Source: Tenodera sinensis (taxonomy: Eukaryota; Arthropoda; Insecta; Mantodea; Mantidae). From it: a stretch of DNA of 64,000 nucleotides. The translations under genes were made by a program, and so were the position numbers. Shown here one piece after another: positions 45,010 to 55,923 of this stretch (positions are counted from its first letter, which is position 1; each line of letters begins with the position of its first letter). The notes beneath the pieces were generated by a model. The model ran no database searches. It was not told the DNA's origin and saw only the letters and a list, made by a program, of their open reading frames with translations. Location: the NCBI GenBank assembly GCA_030765045.1, contig CM060967.1, forward strand, positions 169,076,251-169,140,250, given 5' to 3'.

Positions 45010-48000
45010 GCTGAGGCAGGTGTGCTTATCCGCTACAAATTGGATCATACGTGGATTTAGAACTCGACGATCAGAGCTAGAACTTGCTTAATAAGAAAGA
45101 GCCTTTGTTCGCATGTTTGCTAGATACTCATAAGTTGCGTCCACAAGTTGCTTGTTTCCGTCTAAGACCATACACCCCGGTACGGTGTGATGTTACACCA
45201 AAAGAGGGTGTTCCGGCACTATGATGTGTATATGGAACCTGTACCCTTACGCTCTGATATACCATCAGTTGCCGTACTGCCAGACATTCAGTTCACCATT
45301 TGTAACTTATGTTTGCCTCCGTCCCAAAACTTCTTGCACATTGATTTAGATGATCTAATTTCCCAGTTACTAACACCGTTTCTGTTGGTGGGACACTTCA
45401 ATGCACATCACCCACTTTGGGGTTTAGGTCGCGCTTGTGTAAGAGGCAAGCTCCTCGCTGACTTCCTGGACAGTTACAACCTAGCTCTCAACACCTAGGG
45501 CCTACATTCATTTCTGACTCTTTCAATAGTTTTCCGCACCGTGATCTTGTAATTTGTTCATCTCAGTTGGCAGTCTGCTTACAATGGAATATCATCTCTG
45601 ATTTACACTCTAGTGACCACCGTCCATGTGTTATTAGTCTCTTAACACATGATACATGCTCCAGACGTACGCCTAGATGGTACATGGACCATGCCAACTG
45701 GAACCTTTTCACCCAGTTGGCTGTTTTTACTCACAACGAGCTCGACTCACTAAACGATTTGGCGCAGCATCTCTCTCTGCTGCTGAGAAATCTATTCCGC
45801 GGTCGACTTCCCACCCCCGTCGATTTCCAGTCTCTTGGTGCACAGAAGAATATCGGAATGCCATTCGTGCTTGAAGGCGTGCACTTAGGGGTTTTCAATG
45901 CCACCCTAAATTGGATAACGTATTCCAATACAAGAAAATGCGCGCCAGGTCCAGACAAGTCATTAAGGAGAGCAAAAAGACATCATGGAGCAAATTTGTC
46001 GTTTTATTTAACCGACATACACCATGCTGGGTTGTGTGGGTTAGGTTAAGGCGCGTTGCAGCTAAATCAACTCATACACCCCTAGAAGGATTGGAAACAG
46101 CCACAGGAGCTGTTGTTGATCTATTTGAAGTGGCGAATACGTTTGGCAGTGCTTTCACTCAAGCGTCTGGCTTGGATAACTACTCCCTTGAGTTACTTCC
46201 AATTAAAACTCAGGTGGAATCTCAAGGCTTCACGTTTCGATCCAGGAACGTAGAAAATTACAATCGCCTTTTCACCATGGCGGAGTTGGAACATTCTCTT
46301 TCATCTTTGTACTATCAGCAACAGGTCCAGGTGGTATTCATGTGTAAATGTTACAGCAGCTCTCTCCTGAAGGTAAGGCATTCCTACTCGAGGTCTATAA
46401 ATCGTATTTGTGTTGACATTATAGTTTCAGAAAATTGGCGAGAGGCCACCATCATTGCAATCTTGAAGGCTGGAAAGCACCATTATCTCCCCTCCAACTA
46501 CAGTCCCATTTCCCGCACCAGTTGCGTTTGCAAGGTGATGGAATGCATGATCAATGAACGGTGGTTAGAAAGTCGTAACCTACTGACAAACAACCATTGT
46601 TGTTTTCGACGACGCCGGTCAACTCTAGAACAGCTTGTGCTAATATCGACACAGATAATGATGGATTTATGAAGAACTGTCATACCGTTGCCATATTTTT
46701 CGATCTCGAGAAGACTTAGGATACGTGCTGGCGAGCAAGGATTCTACGTTTTCTGTATGCATAGAACATACGTGGACGCCTACCGCTGTTCATTCCGAAG
46801 TTTATGAAGGACCGCTTTTTCCGATTAAGGGTCGCCTTGGTTTTTTTATAATTCTTTTGTTCAGGAGGAAGGAGTACCTCAGGGTTCGGTCCTAAGTGTC
46901 AGGCTTTTTGCTATAGCAATTAACTCCATCTGGAAATGTGTTCCACCTGGAGTTTCGTCATGCCTATTAATGGACGACTTCGCTATTGTACTTCTCAATT
47001 GAGAAGTCAATCTGCGTTAATTTCTGGTGCCGTAAGAGAGGATTACCACGTTCACTCCGTTTCGGTCCAAATTCATTTCCCTTCGCAGATGAGACGCGTT
47101 TCCTGGTGGTTATCTTAGATGGAAGCTTAGTTGGTCTTACATATGGCACAGCTAAGAGCATGATGTGACCGGTTCCCTGAATATCTTGCGAGTACTAATG
47201 GGCAAATTGTGGGGAGCGGATCGAACAATTTTGTTGCGAATGTATCGTGCGCTGGTCCAATCCAAACTAGACTACGGGTGTGTTGTTTATTCGCCAGCAC
47301 GACCATCTGTGTTGGGAAGATTAGGCACGGTCCATAATAAGGGCATCCGCATGGCAGCAGGAGCTTTTTCCAACAAGTGCAGTCGTGAGCCTTTACGCCG
47401 AGTCCACAGAACCTCCTCTGCAATATCGGCGTGAGATTCTCTTCGGAAATTGCTTGAGCGCTTAGATGTATGCCTAAGCACCCAACGTTAGCTTCTTTTT
47501 TCACCATCATGCTAAGAGAACTATATAGAAAAGCACCCTTAGTCCTTAGCCAGCGGGTTTTCATTTCCAGGAGCTTCTAAGGAAGCTTGCAATGGAACTA
47601 TCTAGGATGTTTGCCAAGGGCAAGAAGCTTTACCCCCTCGGTTACGTGACACGACCCATGTGGATCTTACGATGACCGTACACTGGAAGTCCTCGGCGCC
47701 TATTAGTAGTATACGCACGTGTGTTTTAGAAAAAATTGACAGGATGCACTGACCGACGTCTTATTTACACCGATGGTGCAAGAGCACCAACGGTGTTGGA
47801 TGTGGTTACATTTATGGAACCGAACCACATACATCCGGTTTCCATAATAATACTTCCATTTTTACTATAGAGCTGTATGCAATATACCGAGCTATTTTAT
47901 ATGTGCGCCGTCGTAAATTAGGTGACTGCGTGATTTTGGGTGATTCCCTAAGCGCACTTCAAAGTCTTCGCGAACTGTACAACTCCCATCCTATTGTACA

Positions 48001-48640
48001 ACGTATCCAGGATGCCCTCCTTGTTTTACACGCTTCTGGCGTTAACGTGGCTGGTCACGTAGGTTTACCTGGGAATTAAATGGCGGATTTGGCAGCAAAG
48101 GCGGCAATCACAGAACCCATATTACCATCTCTCATGTTACTTCGGAGGACTTTGGACCTGAAGTGTGGAGAGCATTGCTGGTGTGCTGATATGAAGAGTG
48201 GTCCACTCTGCAGTAATAAGCTTAGAGCATTGAAAGAACTTTCGATTAGCTGGCTAACTTCTTCTCGCATATCTCGTCGTGAGGAGGTTAACTTGGCTCT
48301 GTTGCGAATTGGCCACTGCAGTTTTTCCATTGGTTACCTATTCGAACGGGACCCTGCTCCTCTGCTGTGCGACAACCATTTGTCAGCCCGTCACGTGCTG
48401 CTAGACTGTTCCTCTCTAGCACACCTTCGAGATTCTCTGCAGCTGCCTGCCAGACTTCAGAGGTCTTGGCGGACTCGTACAAAACAGTGGTTGAACACAG
48501 AGCACCTTATCTTCAGGGTTGAATGCTATTTTCGCACCGGAATCAACATTGGTGCGAGGTATAAATACGATTTAAATAGCAGCATCCAGGGTAAAAAGGA
48601 TACGTACGTGTCTTGCTCTGAATGATGGTCATACCCAACA
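45010..48640 (+). mobile_element. Near-complete but decayed I/R1-like LINE ORF2 (EN-RT-RNase H)
   Basis: All ORF2 domains are present in order but broken by stops and frameshifts. Endonuclease from 45018 (RGFRTRRSELELA, FLLVGHFNAHHPLWGLGR, SDLHSSDHRPCVISL). Reverse transcriptase (NWREATIIAILKAGKHHY, NYSPISRTSCVCKVMECMI; palm box reading LMDD instead of FADD near 46970; thumb DYGCVVYSPARPSVLGRL). RNase H from about 47755 (IYTDGA, FTIELYAIYRA, DSLSAL, GHVGLPGN...ADLAAKAAI). C-terminal Cys/His region near 48360 (CDNHLSARHVLLDCSSL). ORF1 is not recognisable. The RNase H domain excludes jockey proper and supports the I/R1 group. Confidence 0.88.
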
Positions 48641-48854
48641 ATTCGTTTAACGAAGGACTGATATTTTATTTACCACTGCGGCTCATCCTTATTTGTTTGC
48701 GTTCAGCTATTTCTTACTATTTATCTTCTGTAAAACTGTTAACAGATGTTCAGGTTTAAAAACCATGGGCTTAAGTTTTTTGATAAACGTACAGAATAAG
48801 TATATATTTATTAATTTACATCTGTTTCTTTACTAAAACATTTTAAAACAAAAA

Positions 48855-49569
48855 CTCTGATGTGTCATACTCACATGACTTTCTCTACTCTTGTACTAAC
48901 CATTCTTACAAACTCTTATTCCCATATCTTCGTGTTAGAGGAGATAAACATTTCTACAAATAATCTTATTGTTTATTTTCTTGTAGGCACAAGGGGAATA
49001 TGGGAATACAGTAGGCTTTGAGCGATAGTCAAATCGTTTAAAGCTTTAACATCCCATTCACTTTGCACACGTAACATATAAACAAATGAACAAGGATGTT
49101 GCAAGTTTTTCGAAACTGAGACAAATAACAAGGAATATCTCCAAAAAGGTTCACTCTACAAAAAAATTTATTTCGACATAAATTGTGTGTTTTAGCGATA
49201 TACACATTTTTGTATAGTTAGATTTTGTCTACCTCTTACAGTTTACGAGTTATTCAAAAGTTATCCAGAGCAAACAGGACATAGCCAGAAAATTGAAATT
49301 ACATATTCCATGATACAAATAGTTTAAACACATGGCATCTTAATCAAAGTCGTTAGAGGCATTTTCAAGACAACCAAAATTTTCGAAAAAAATTTTCATG
49401 TGAAGGGTAATTTACGGTGGGACTATGTTCTTTAAACTCTTCCTGTCGCATCCTTGAAATACATTAAACTTTAATACCAAGTTTGGTTTTTAACCGACTT
49501 TTCGCTCTTGAGCTATGTGGTCCAGAGACTGACAGACAGACAGACGGACAGACGGACAGACAGACAGAA

Positions 49570-49601
<32 letters not shown>

Positions 49602-49710
49602 AGACAGACAGACAGACAGACAGAAAGACAGACAGAGAGACAGACAGACAGAGACAGACAGACAGAGACAGACAGACAGAGAGACAGACGGACGGACGGA
49701 CGGACGGACG

Positions 49711-49741
<31 letters not shown>

Positions 49742-49890
49742 AGACAGACAGACAGACAGAGAGACAGACCGACACAGACACACACACGCACGGACCTTTT
49801 TCTAAACATGCTATTTTTGGATCCAGGAGGTGTCAAAACATATATTTCTGGAACACAATACTTCGTCTACTTACTAGTAGAGAAAGTAAA
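48855..49890 (-). repeat. Family A dispersed repeat, full length with expanded seed
   Basis: From CTGATGTGTCATACTCACAT to the left-end TACTAGTAGAGAAAGTAAA. About 780 bp of family sequence plus a ~260-bp CAGA-type array at the seed position. Both termini are present. Confidence 0.9.
49531..49790. repeat. (CAGA)n / (GACG)n array inside family A
   Basis: CAGA and GACG units lie between GACTGACAGACAG and ACACACGCACGGACC, exactly where other family A copies have a short CA-rich tract. Confidence 0.97.
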
Positions 49891-50714
49891 AGTTAATGTT
49901 ATTAATTTGGCAAAGTTGTATTTTCATTCTTAACGCAATGTCTCCGCATCTAACACGATATCTGGCCGTTAAATAGAACCGAACAGAAACTCGCCTCATC
50001 AGCGTTGCTATTGACGACTTGCACTTGTGCGCGGGAAATCACGGATACCTACACTCATCATGTAGAATCCCTGGCTAAGGTATGGCCGAAGACCCAGTAG
50101 ACGCTTGGGACTGAATAATGTGTGCTGCGGTTTTAGACTTTATGTTAAGGATGTGTTCTACTTTTAGGAAATTTCTGTTTTAAACAACTCAGTCGGGCTC
50201 ACCGCAATCTAAACTCTTTAGTGCTAGATAAGTCAAAAACATGTGGAAAAGACACTTTTCTAGTGGATAAATTGATTGCATGTGAGGAAAGCTGCTGTAT
50301 GTGTATAACAATGGATTGAAGACAGCTGTAATGTGAGGGAAGAGTATCGAAATGCGGTTTCTTTATCCAGTGAACCGGCAGACTTTACGGCCAAAGCTCT
50401 TGGAATTCATGAGAGTGCATCGGGTTCATGCGAGGATGACGCCTGCTTGGCATTCCGCGTCATATAGCAACAGTCGGAGACAGAATATGAAACAAATGAA
50501 ATAAAATGTGCAGCCAGAAAACAAAAGAGCAGCATCTAGTCTATTCTTTTGAAAAGATGTACGACTCGAAGAGGAAAATGTACCAGAAAGACACCAAGAG
50601 ATTTAGGATACAAGACCTAATTAGGCAAATAAGAATGAAATTACACTTTTTACTTTCTCTATGTATTGTATTCTACCCAAAAGTTCCATGCGGAAATTTA
50701 AGTAGAAATAGAAA
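49891..50714. other. Unassigned sequence
   Basis: A 45-codon + frame at about 50340-50475 and a 73-codon frame at 50506-50727 are not recognised. No repeat seen. Confidence 0.35.
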
Positions 50715-50957
50715 AGAAACAAAGTAGAAAAATTGGGCATGAAAGAGGTTTAATTTTGCGCAGAGGATTGTTTATCGTCCTTGAGGTTCTTTTCCGTAAA
50801 TATATCACACGGGACCACCAGATTTACTTCCCTTCCAAAGGAACCCATGTTAAGAATTTTTATACCCGAAAAAAATCCATCACCTTCCGCCGAGTTTGAA
50901 CTCGCGACCTCGTAACTAGAGGCTAGCATGTTACCCCTAGACCACGATGAGCGACTG
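50715..50957 (-). mobile_element. SINE family S2 with best-preserved tRNA head
   Basis: On the minus strand the head begins GCTCATCGTGGTCTAGGGGT (A box) with GCGAGTTCAAACTCGGCG (B box). It is followed by TCCTTTGGAAGGGAAGTAAA and CTCTGCGCAAAATTAAACC, the S2 body. This copy defines the tRNA origin of the family. Confidence 0.8.
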
Positions 50958-51148
50958 CGTGTCGTGTGTATCTGAGATAGAGGGAGAGGGAGGGAAAGAG
51001 AGAGAATTGGTAACTCAAAACCAGCGGTGGCAAAAAGTGACTCCACTTGCTTCGGCTTAGTGGAGTAGCCGATCAGGGTAAAGGTGACTGGCATTGGCGA
51101 ATACGCTACACTCCTTTGAATCTCACAATATAAAGTCAGGGTTGGGCG
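50958..51148. other. Unassigned short spacer
   Basis: Includes a GAGAGGGAGGGAAAGAGAGA purine run; otherwise featureless. Confidence 0.4.
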
Positions 51149-51480
51149 GGCGGTGCCGTGGCCGAGCGGTTAGAGCATTCACTTATCACCTAGCTGCTCG
51201 GGGTTCGATGCCAGGGACCAGGATGTGGTATTTCTGCTGGACGAATCTGCGTCAGGGCGGGTTTTATTCGGGTTCTCCGGTTTCCCCTGCCACTCATCCC
51301 ACCAATTGCTCCAGAATTACCTTATCATCGATTTCGGCTACATTTGATATCGTCTTTCTCATTCTCATATTGACCACCAACTTCCAGGCCTCGTTCTGTC
51401 TGGTCCATAGGTCCCTCTGCTCCCCGACAGGCGTCTGACCCTAGACTCTGGCTTGTAAGTCCTACATAAGGGGAGGATAA
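51149..51480 (+). mobile_element. SINE family S1, full length (~330 bp)
   Basis: GGCGGTGCCGTGGCCGAGCG starts the head, B box GGGGTTCGATGCCAG, body TTCTCCGGTTTCCCCTGCC, mid part CTTTCTCATTCTCATATTG, 3' end TAAGTCCTACATAAGGGGAG. Best reference for S1. Confidence 0.88.
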
Positions 51481-51589
51481 TTAGGAAAAGAAGAAGTGTT
51501 GGGCTTAAAATGCCCCGTTACCAACGTCAACCGAAATCCTTGCAGAAATCTTTCCTGCCCTGACATCTATTAGGTCACCAGTGAACGGT

Positions 51590-51795
51590 AACGGTAACCA
51601 GTGATAGCACTCCTCATAACCGATGTCAGTTCGAATCCCGCTTAGGGTGAGTTACCCAATTAAGTCCTCTTTGTTTCCTTATATTGAGAAAACAATGTGA
51701 GATTTGAAGCTCTATGGACATGCTCATTTGAGCACAATTTTATTCATCATCCTATATGACCTACCAATCAAAGGAAGTTAAACTACACAAAAACT
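51590..51795 (+). mobile_element. SINE-like element, family S3
   Basis: CAGTTCGAATCCCGCTTAGG (B box) then GTGAGTTACCCAATTAAG, ending CCTATATGACCTACCAATC. Shares the post-B-box block with 2850-2945 and its end with 36950-36990. Confidence 0.55.
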
Positions 51796-51904
51796 AGATT
51801 CCCTTAAAGCACACAATTTATGATTTCTTTTGTTAAGGACTTCCATAAATTTCTTAATTTTTGAATTTTGAGATACTTAATATTCTTCTCTAACGGGTCC
51901 TTCC

Positions 51905-52190
51905 TTCTCCGTTGAGGTGTACGGTAACCGCAACAATGTGCATTTCGTTCGTCGTGAAAATACCTTAAACATGTACAAATAAATAAAAATTGATAGTCAT
52001 TTTTGAGAAAGTTGCAAAATATTTGGATGGAAGAATTTTCTTAAAATGTTTGTATTCCATCCTTGGGGATTCTGAACTTAAATAGCGAGTTTGCAATTTC
52101 ATCGACTTTTCGTTTCTGAGTTATGCTGTTCACAGACACAGACACAGACGCGCGCACGCGCGCAAACAGTAGAAGAAACAGTTTTTTTTT
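51905..52190 (-). repeat. Family A dispersed repeat, central part broken at the seed
   Basis: AAATACCTTAAACATGTAC to TTTCTGAGTTATGCTGTTCA and ACAGACACAGACACAGACG; stops at the seed and is followed directly by another copy in the same orientation. Confidence 0.7.
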
Positions 52191-52195
52191 AAAAA

Positions 52196-53220
52196 AAATC
52201 TGATGTGTTGCACTCACATGACTTTCTCTACTCTTGTACTAACCATTCTTACAAACTCTTATTCCTATATCTTCTTCGTGTCAGTTAAGATAAAATTTTG
52301 CAGAAGTTATTTTATTGCTTATTTCCTTGTAGGTGCAAGGGGAACATTAGAATTCAGTAGGCTTTGTGCGATAATCAAATCTTAAAGCTTTGAGGTTCCG
52401 TTCTCTTTGCAGGGCGTAACAGATAAAAAAAATTGGTTAAAGACCTTCCACTTGAGGAAAGTATAAGTATTGCAGAAACTCACACAAAAAAAGTAATATC
52501 TCCGAAATGGTTCACTCCACAACAAATGAATTTAGACATAGCTTGTGTGTTTTAACAAGATCTACATATTTTGCGTAGTAACGCTTTATCAGCTATTCGA
52601 GTTATCCAGAGTGAACAGGACTACATAGGCTGCAGTCAGAAAATTCAACATGTATATTTAATTCGTCATAAAAATATTTTAAACTTTGGCATTTTAATCA
52701 GAATCGTTAGAGCCATTTTTGAGAAAATCAGAAGTTTTGAAAAATTTTCCATGTAAAAGTTAGTTTAGGGTTTCCCCCGCCAGTGATTTGACCAACTCCT
52801 CCATCATCACCCTTCCATTCAACAATTTCGCCTGCATTTCATATCATCCTCTTCCTCACTCTCATACTGACCACAAGCTTCCGGGTGTTCACTCTGTCCG
52901 GTCTGACACTAGGCCTTGGTTTAGAAGTCCCAGGGGTGGTAGCCCTTCAGGGTAGAGGTAAAAACATTTTCTCTATGTCTTACGGTTTAGCAGTTACACA
53001 AAATGAAAAGAATTTGGGAGGCTGCTCTCAGAAAAGTTTGGATACAGATTTCGTAACATAAAAATATCTTCAAGACATGTTATTTTAATAAAAAGTCATT
53101 TTTGAGTAAATCATTTTCGAATAATGTTGGATGTAAAGGGTAGTTTGGGGTGGATTATCTTCTTGAAAATCTTTGTGTCGCATTCTTGGAAGATACCGAA
53201 CCTAAATACTAATATTTGGA
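52196..53220 (-). repeat. Family A dispersed repeat with a SINE inside
   Basis: Right end TCTGATGTGTTGCACTCACA at 52199; family sequence to about 52770 and from 52964 (TCTATGTCTTACGGTTTAGC) to 53220. The second segment repeats blocks already present before the SINE, so this may be two copies rather than one split copy. Confidence 0.75.
52771..52963 (+). mobile_element. SINE family S1, 5'-truncated
   Basis: Begins in the S1 body (GGTTTCCCCCGCCAGTGATT) and continues through CTTCCTCACTCTCATACTG. The tRNA-like head is absent. Confidence 0.75.
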
Positions 53221-53395
53221 ATGACAAAGTTCTAATTGACAAAAGTTTAAAAAACGTTAATGTGTTCTTTGATGCTGAAATAATTCAACCTGTAACATAT
53301 ATCATAACTCATGCCACCTAGTGGTTCGTACGGGAGATTTAAAAATGACAAAGTTTTATTTGCTGAGAAAAGAGTTGTCTCTGGGTGACAAAGTA

Positions 53396-54165
53396 GTGCG
53401 AGGGTGGTCCAGAAAGTAATCTCCGTTTGGAAATAAACATTAAACCAGTTGAGATACAAACAAATTTTTTAAATTATTATATCTGAAAACTATAACATTT
53501 TTTTTCTATTTTTCCACACATATTCACCGAACAAGTTGGAGCACTTGTCATACCTTTGAAATACCCTCTGCATAAACCTCTGCACCTGTGAACGTAGGCA
53601 ACCCTTCACGGCGTGATGAAACTCTTCGTCATTGGCGAAGCGCTGAGATGCAAGCCATTGTTTCATGTATGGGAACAGATGAAAATCACTGGAAGCCAAG
53701 TCCGGGCTGAATGGGGGGTATTCACAAAGTTCCATTGGAAACCGGCCAAAAGTTCATTTGTTCTTCGAGCTGTATGCGGGCGAGCGTTGTCATGCAGAAA
53801 CACATCAGATGTCACAAGACCACGACGCTTGTTTTGGATTGTTTTTGTCTTTTCAACGTTTCACACTAGGTTTCAGAATTGACAGTCGTGCCACGTTCCA
53901 TAAACTCAACGAGTAAGATGCTCTTGAATCCCAGAAAACCGTAGCCGTGACTTTCCTCGCAGACAAGGTTTGGCGGGCTTCCTTTGGCTTGCTTGGAGAA
54001 GCGGTATTTCCCCATCGCATTGACTGCCGTTTTGTCTCAACATTCACAAAGGCCACCCAAGTGTCATCGCCTCTAACAATAATACTGTTCAAAAATGCTT
54101 CTCCTTCAGGCATACCGAGAAAGAAAGTCTATAGCAGAACTCATCCTTTTGGTTTTGTGGTCGTC
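53396..54165 (-). mobile_element. Mariner transposon relic (D,D34D type)
   Basis: Minus strand reads IIVRGDDTWVAFVN (first catalytic Asp), KRQSMRWGNTASPSKPK, HDNARPHTARRTN (second Asp), then after a one-base frameshift YPPFSPDLASSDFHLFPYMK (third Asp) and QRYDKCSNLFGEYV at the C terminus. The terminus GCGAGGGTGGTCCAGAAAGT near 53398 next to a TA looks like a mariner inverted repeat. The N-terminal DNA-binding half is missing or unrecognisable, so the element is dead. Confidence 0.85.
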
Positions 54166-54243
54166 AGTCAGCAGTTTGGGTACCCAAACGAGCACAAAAT
54201 TTGCGATAGCATAGGTGTTTGGTTACTATCTCGTGCAAAAGAC

Positions 54244-54520
54244 TCCACCGTCACCACCACCAGCACCAGCACCACCACCACCACCACCAGCAGCAGCACC
54301 ACCACCATCACCAGCACCACCACTACCAGCAGCACCACCACCAGCAGCAGCACCACCACCATCACCAGCACCACCACTACCAGCAGCACCACTACCAGCA
54401 GCACCACCACTACCAGCAGCACCACCACCAGCAGCACCACCACCAGCAGCAGCACCACCACCACCACCATCACCACCACCATCACCATCACAACCAGCAC
54501 CACCATCACCACCATCACCA
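54244..54520. repeat. (CACCAGCAG)n-type array, tail of the outer LINE
   Basis: CACCAC, CAGCAG and CATCAC units. Reading on the minus strand it immediately follows the outer LINE remnant (54530-54741), so it probably grew from that element's simple 3' tail. His-, Pro/Ala- and Thr/Ser-rich open frames are artefacts. Confidence 0.95.
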
Positions 54521-54529
54521 CTTAATCGC

Positions 54530-54741
54530 TTGTGTAACTTCTCCACTCAGAATTCTCTGTGGTTACAGTGTTCATCTTCCAAATTCAATCTCTTCCTTGC
54601 CTATGTGACGTTAGCCTTCCAAGTTATTGATGGTCACCCTCTCGTCCGATTTATTGGTCTTACCTACTCCAAAAAATTTTTCGGTATTCTGTCTTCAGGC
54701 ATTCTCTTTACATGTCCATACCATTTCAATTGTTTGAATGT
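54530..54741 (-). mobile_element. Outer LINE, 3' part (nest level 1)
   Basis: Minus strand reads LKWYGHVKRMPEDRIPK followed by NFLE, then broken frames. This is the WYGHVxRM block in the C-terminal part of L1/RTE-like LINEs. It continues the remnant at 57584-57860; the two are separated by the inner LINE and share the 11-bp TGTTTGAATGT at 54731-54741 and 57573-57583. Confidence 0.75.
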
Positions 54742-55362
54742 TGTTGTTAGCTAATGCTGGATTTCTGACAATGAAGTCATTAATCCTCTTGCTCTCCAAT
54801 ATTTTTCACTGATGGATGCGGCATCTACTAAAACTCTACAATCTATCCTGCGAAACCACTGTACCTGCTGAATGGCGAAAGGCAATAATTGTCCCACTCT
54901 TGAAGAAAGACAAAAGAGCGTCAGAAATAAAAAATTATAGACCAATAGCTCTTACTAGCATAATAGCAAAAGTGATGGAAAAAATGGTGTCAAACAGGTT
55001 AAATTGGTTTCTAGAATCCCAAAATTTAATTTCCCCATGTCAAGCTGTATTTAGAGAGTTCCAATCTACAAATGAACAAGTCTTACTTCTCAGTCAAGAA
55101 ATCAAAGACTCCTTCAATAGAAAAGAAGATAATTTATCAGTTTTTATTGAATTCCAAAGTGCATATGATTCTATATGCAGAACAAAACTACTAAAGAAAG
55201 TAAAAAAAATAGGGATACAAGGTCCAATGTTCTCATGGCTATGCCATTTCCTAACGCAACGCTTTATTGCAACCAGATATGGAAGAAGTATATCTAAATA
55301 CAAACAAGTACACCGTGGCTTACTACAAGGCGCAGTGCTCAGCACTACACTTTTTAATATAT

Positions 55363-55923
55363 TGTGACTTTTGGTGGGTTGAAAAGTAAAGAAGACAGAT
55401 GTAGTCGAGATAAAGAAACACTTTTATTTCCGTAAACAGTAACTTTTTACACTCGTTGCAACAGCAAGAAAGTCTTTACCGATTCACCAACAGCACGGCT
55501 CCGAATTCGTAACACATACGTCTCTTCTTTCCGTCGGCACGACTACTCAACGCTTCACATACGTCTGTCCTCTCCGTCGGCACGACTACTCAACGCTTCA
55601 CATACGTCTGACTGCCCCTTCTGTCGCACTTTACCGCTATTTATATCTCCCAGGCACTATTCTGGAAAGTTCAGTTATTGCGGTCAAATACCAAGCGGAA
55701 GATTCTCGAAGTCTCTGGCCCTAATGACCAAGTTGTCGACGGGCCCTTAAACCCAACACACTCACTCACTCGAAGTCTCTATCCTTTTCTCTCTTTCGGC
55801 AAGCGCCCCAACAATGCGGCCATGCTCTGTCCCTTTCCTTCGGCTCCTTTGCGGTAGTGCCGACAATAATGCGATGGGTGACACTGCTGTTGTCGGCAAT
55901 TAGATGCGGCGGACGCGGTGACA
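55363..55923 (+). mobile_element. Solo-LTR-like insertion, 561 bp (nest level 3)
   Basis: Begins TG and ends CA (TGTGACTTTTGG ... GGTGACA) with the 4-bp duplication ATAT at 55359-55362 and 55924-55927. Removing it with one ATAT restores the reading frame of the inner LINE across the RT. It contains a 44-bp block repeated about twice (55513-55600) and the family T insertion. TATTTATA-like promoter sequence is present. A related copy lies at 28511. No internal retroviral-type genes are present. Confidence 0.7.
55717..55768 (+). mobile_element. 52-bp retroposon tail, family T (nest level 4)
   Basis: GGCCCTAATGACCAAGTTG to ACACTCACTCA, flanked by the 12-bp duplication CTCGAAGTCTCT (55705-55716 and 55769-55780). 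The empty site is visible in the related LTR copy at 28770 (AGAAGTCTCTATCC). Probably an extremely 5'-truncated LINE or SINE 3' end with a CACT-type tail. Confidence 0.8.

Noticed and set aside
48855..49890. Family A as a Helitron
   Set aside because: It has a terminal hairpin and begins TC in one orientation, but the other end lacks CTRR and no AT target or Rep/Hel relic was seen. Kept as unclassified.
49464..49933. Asp/Arg/Gln- and Cys/Leu/Ser-rich open frames
   Set aside because: Products of the CAGA/GACG array within a family A repeat.
54168..54754. His-rich, Pro/Ala-rich and Thr/Ser-rich open frames
   Set aside because: Produced by the CACCAGCAG array; no flanking gene structure.
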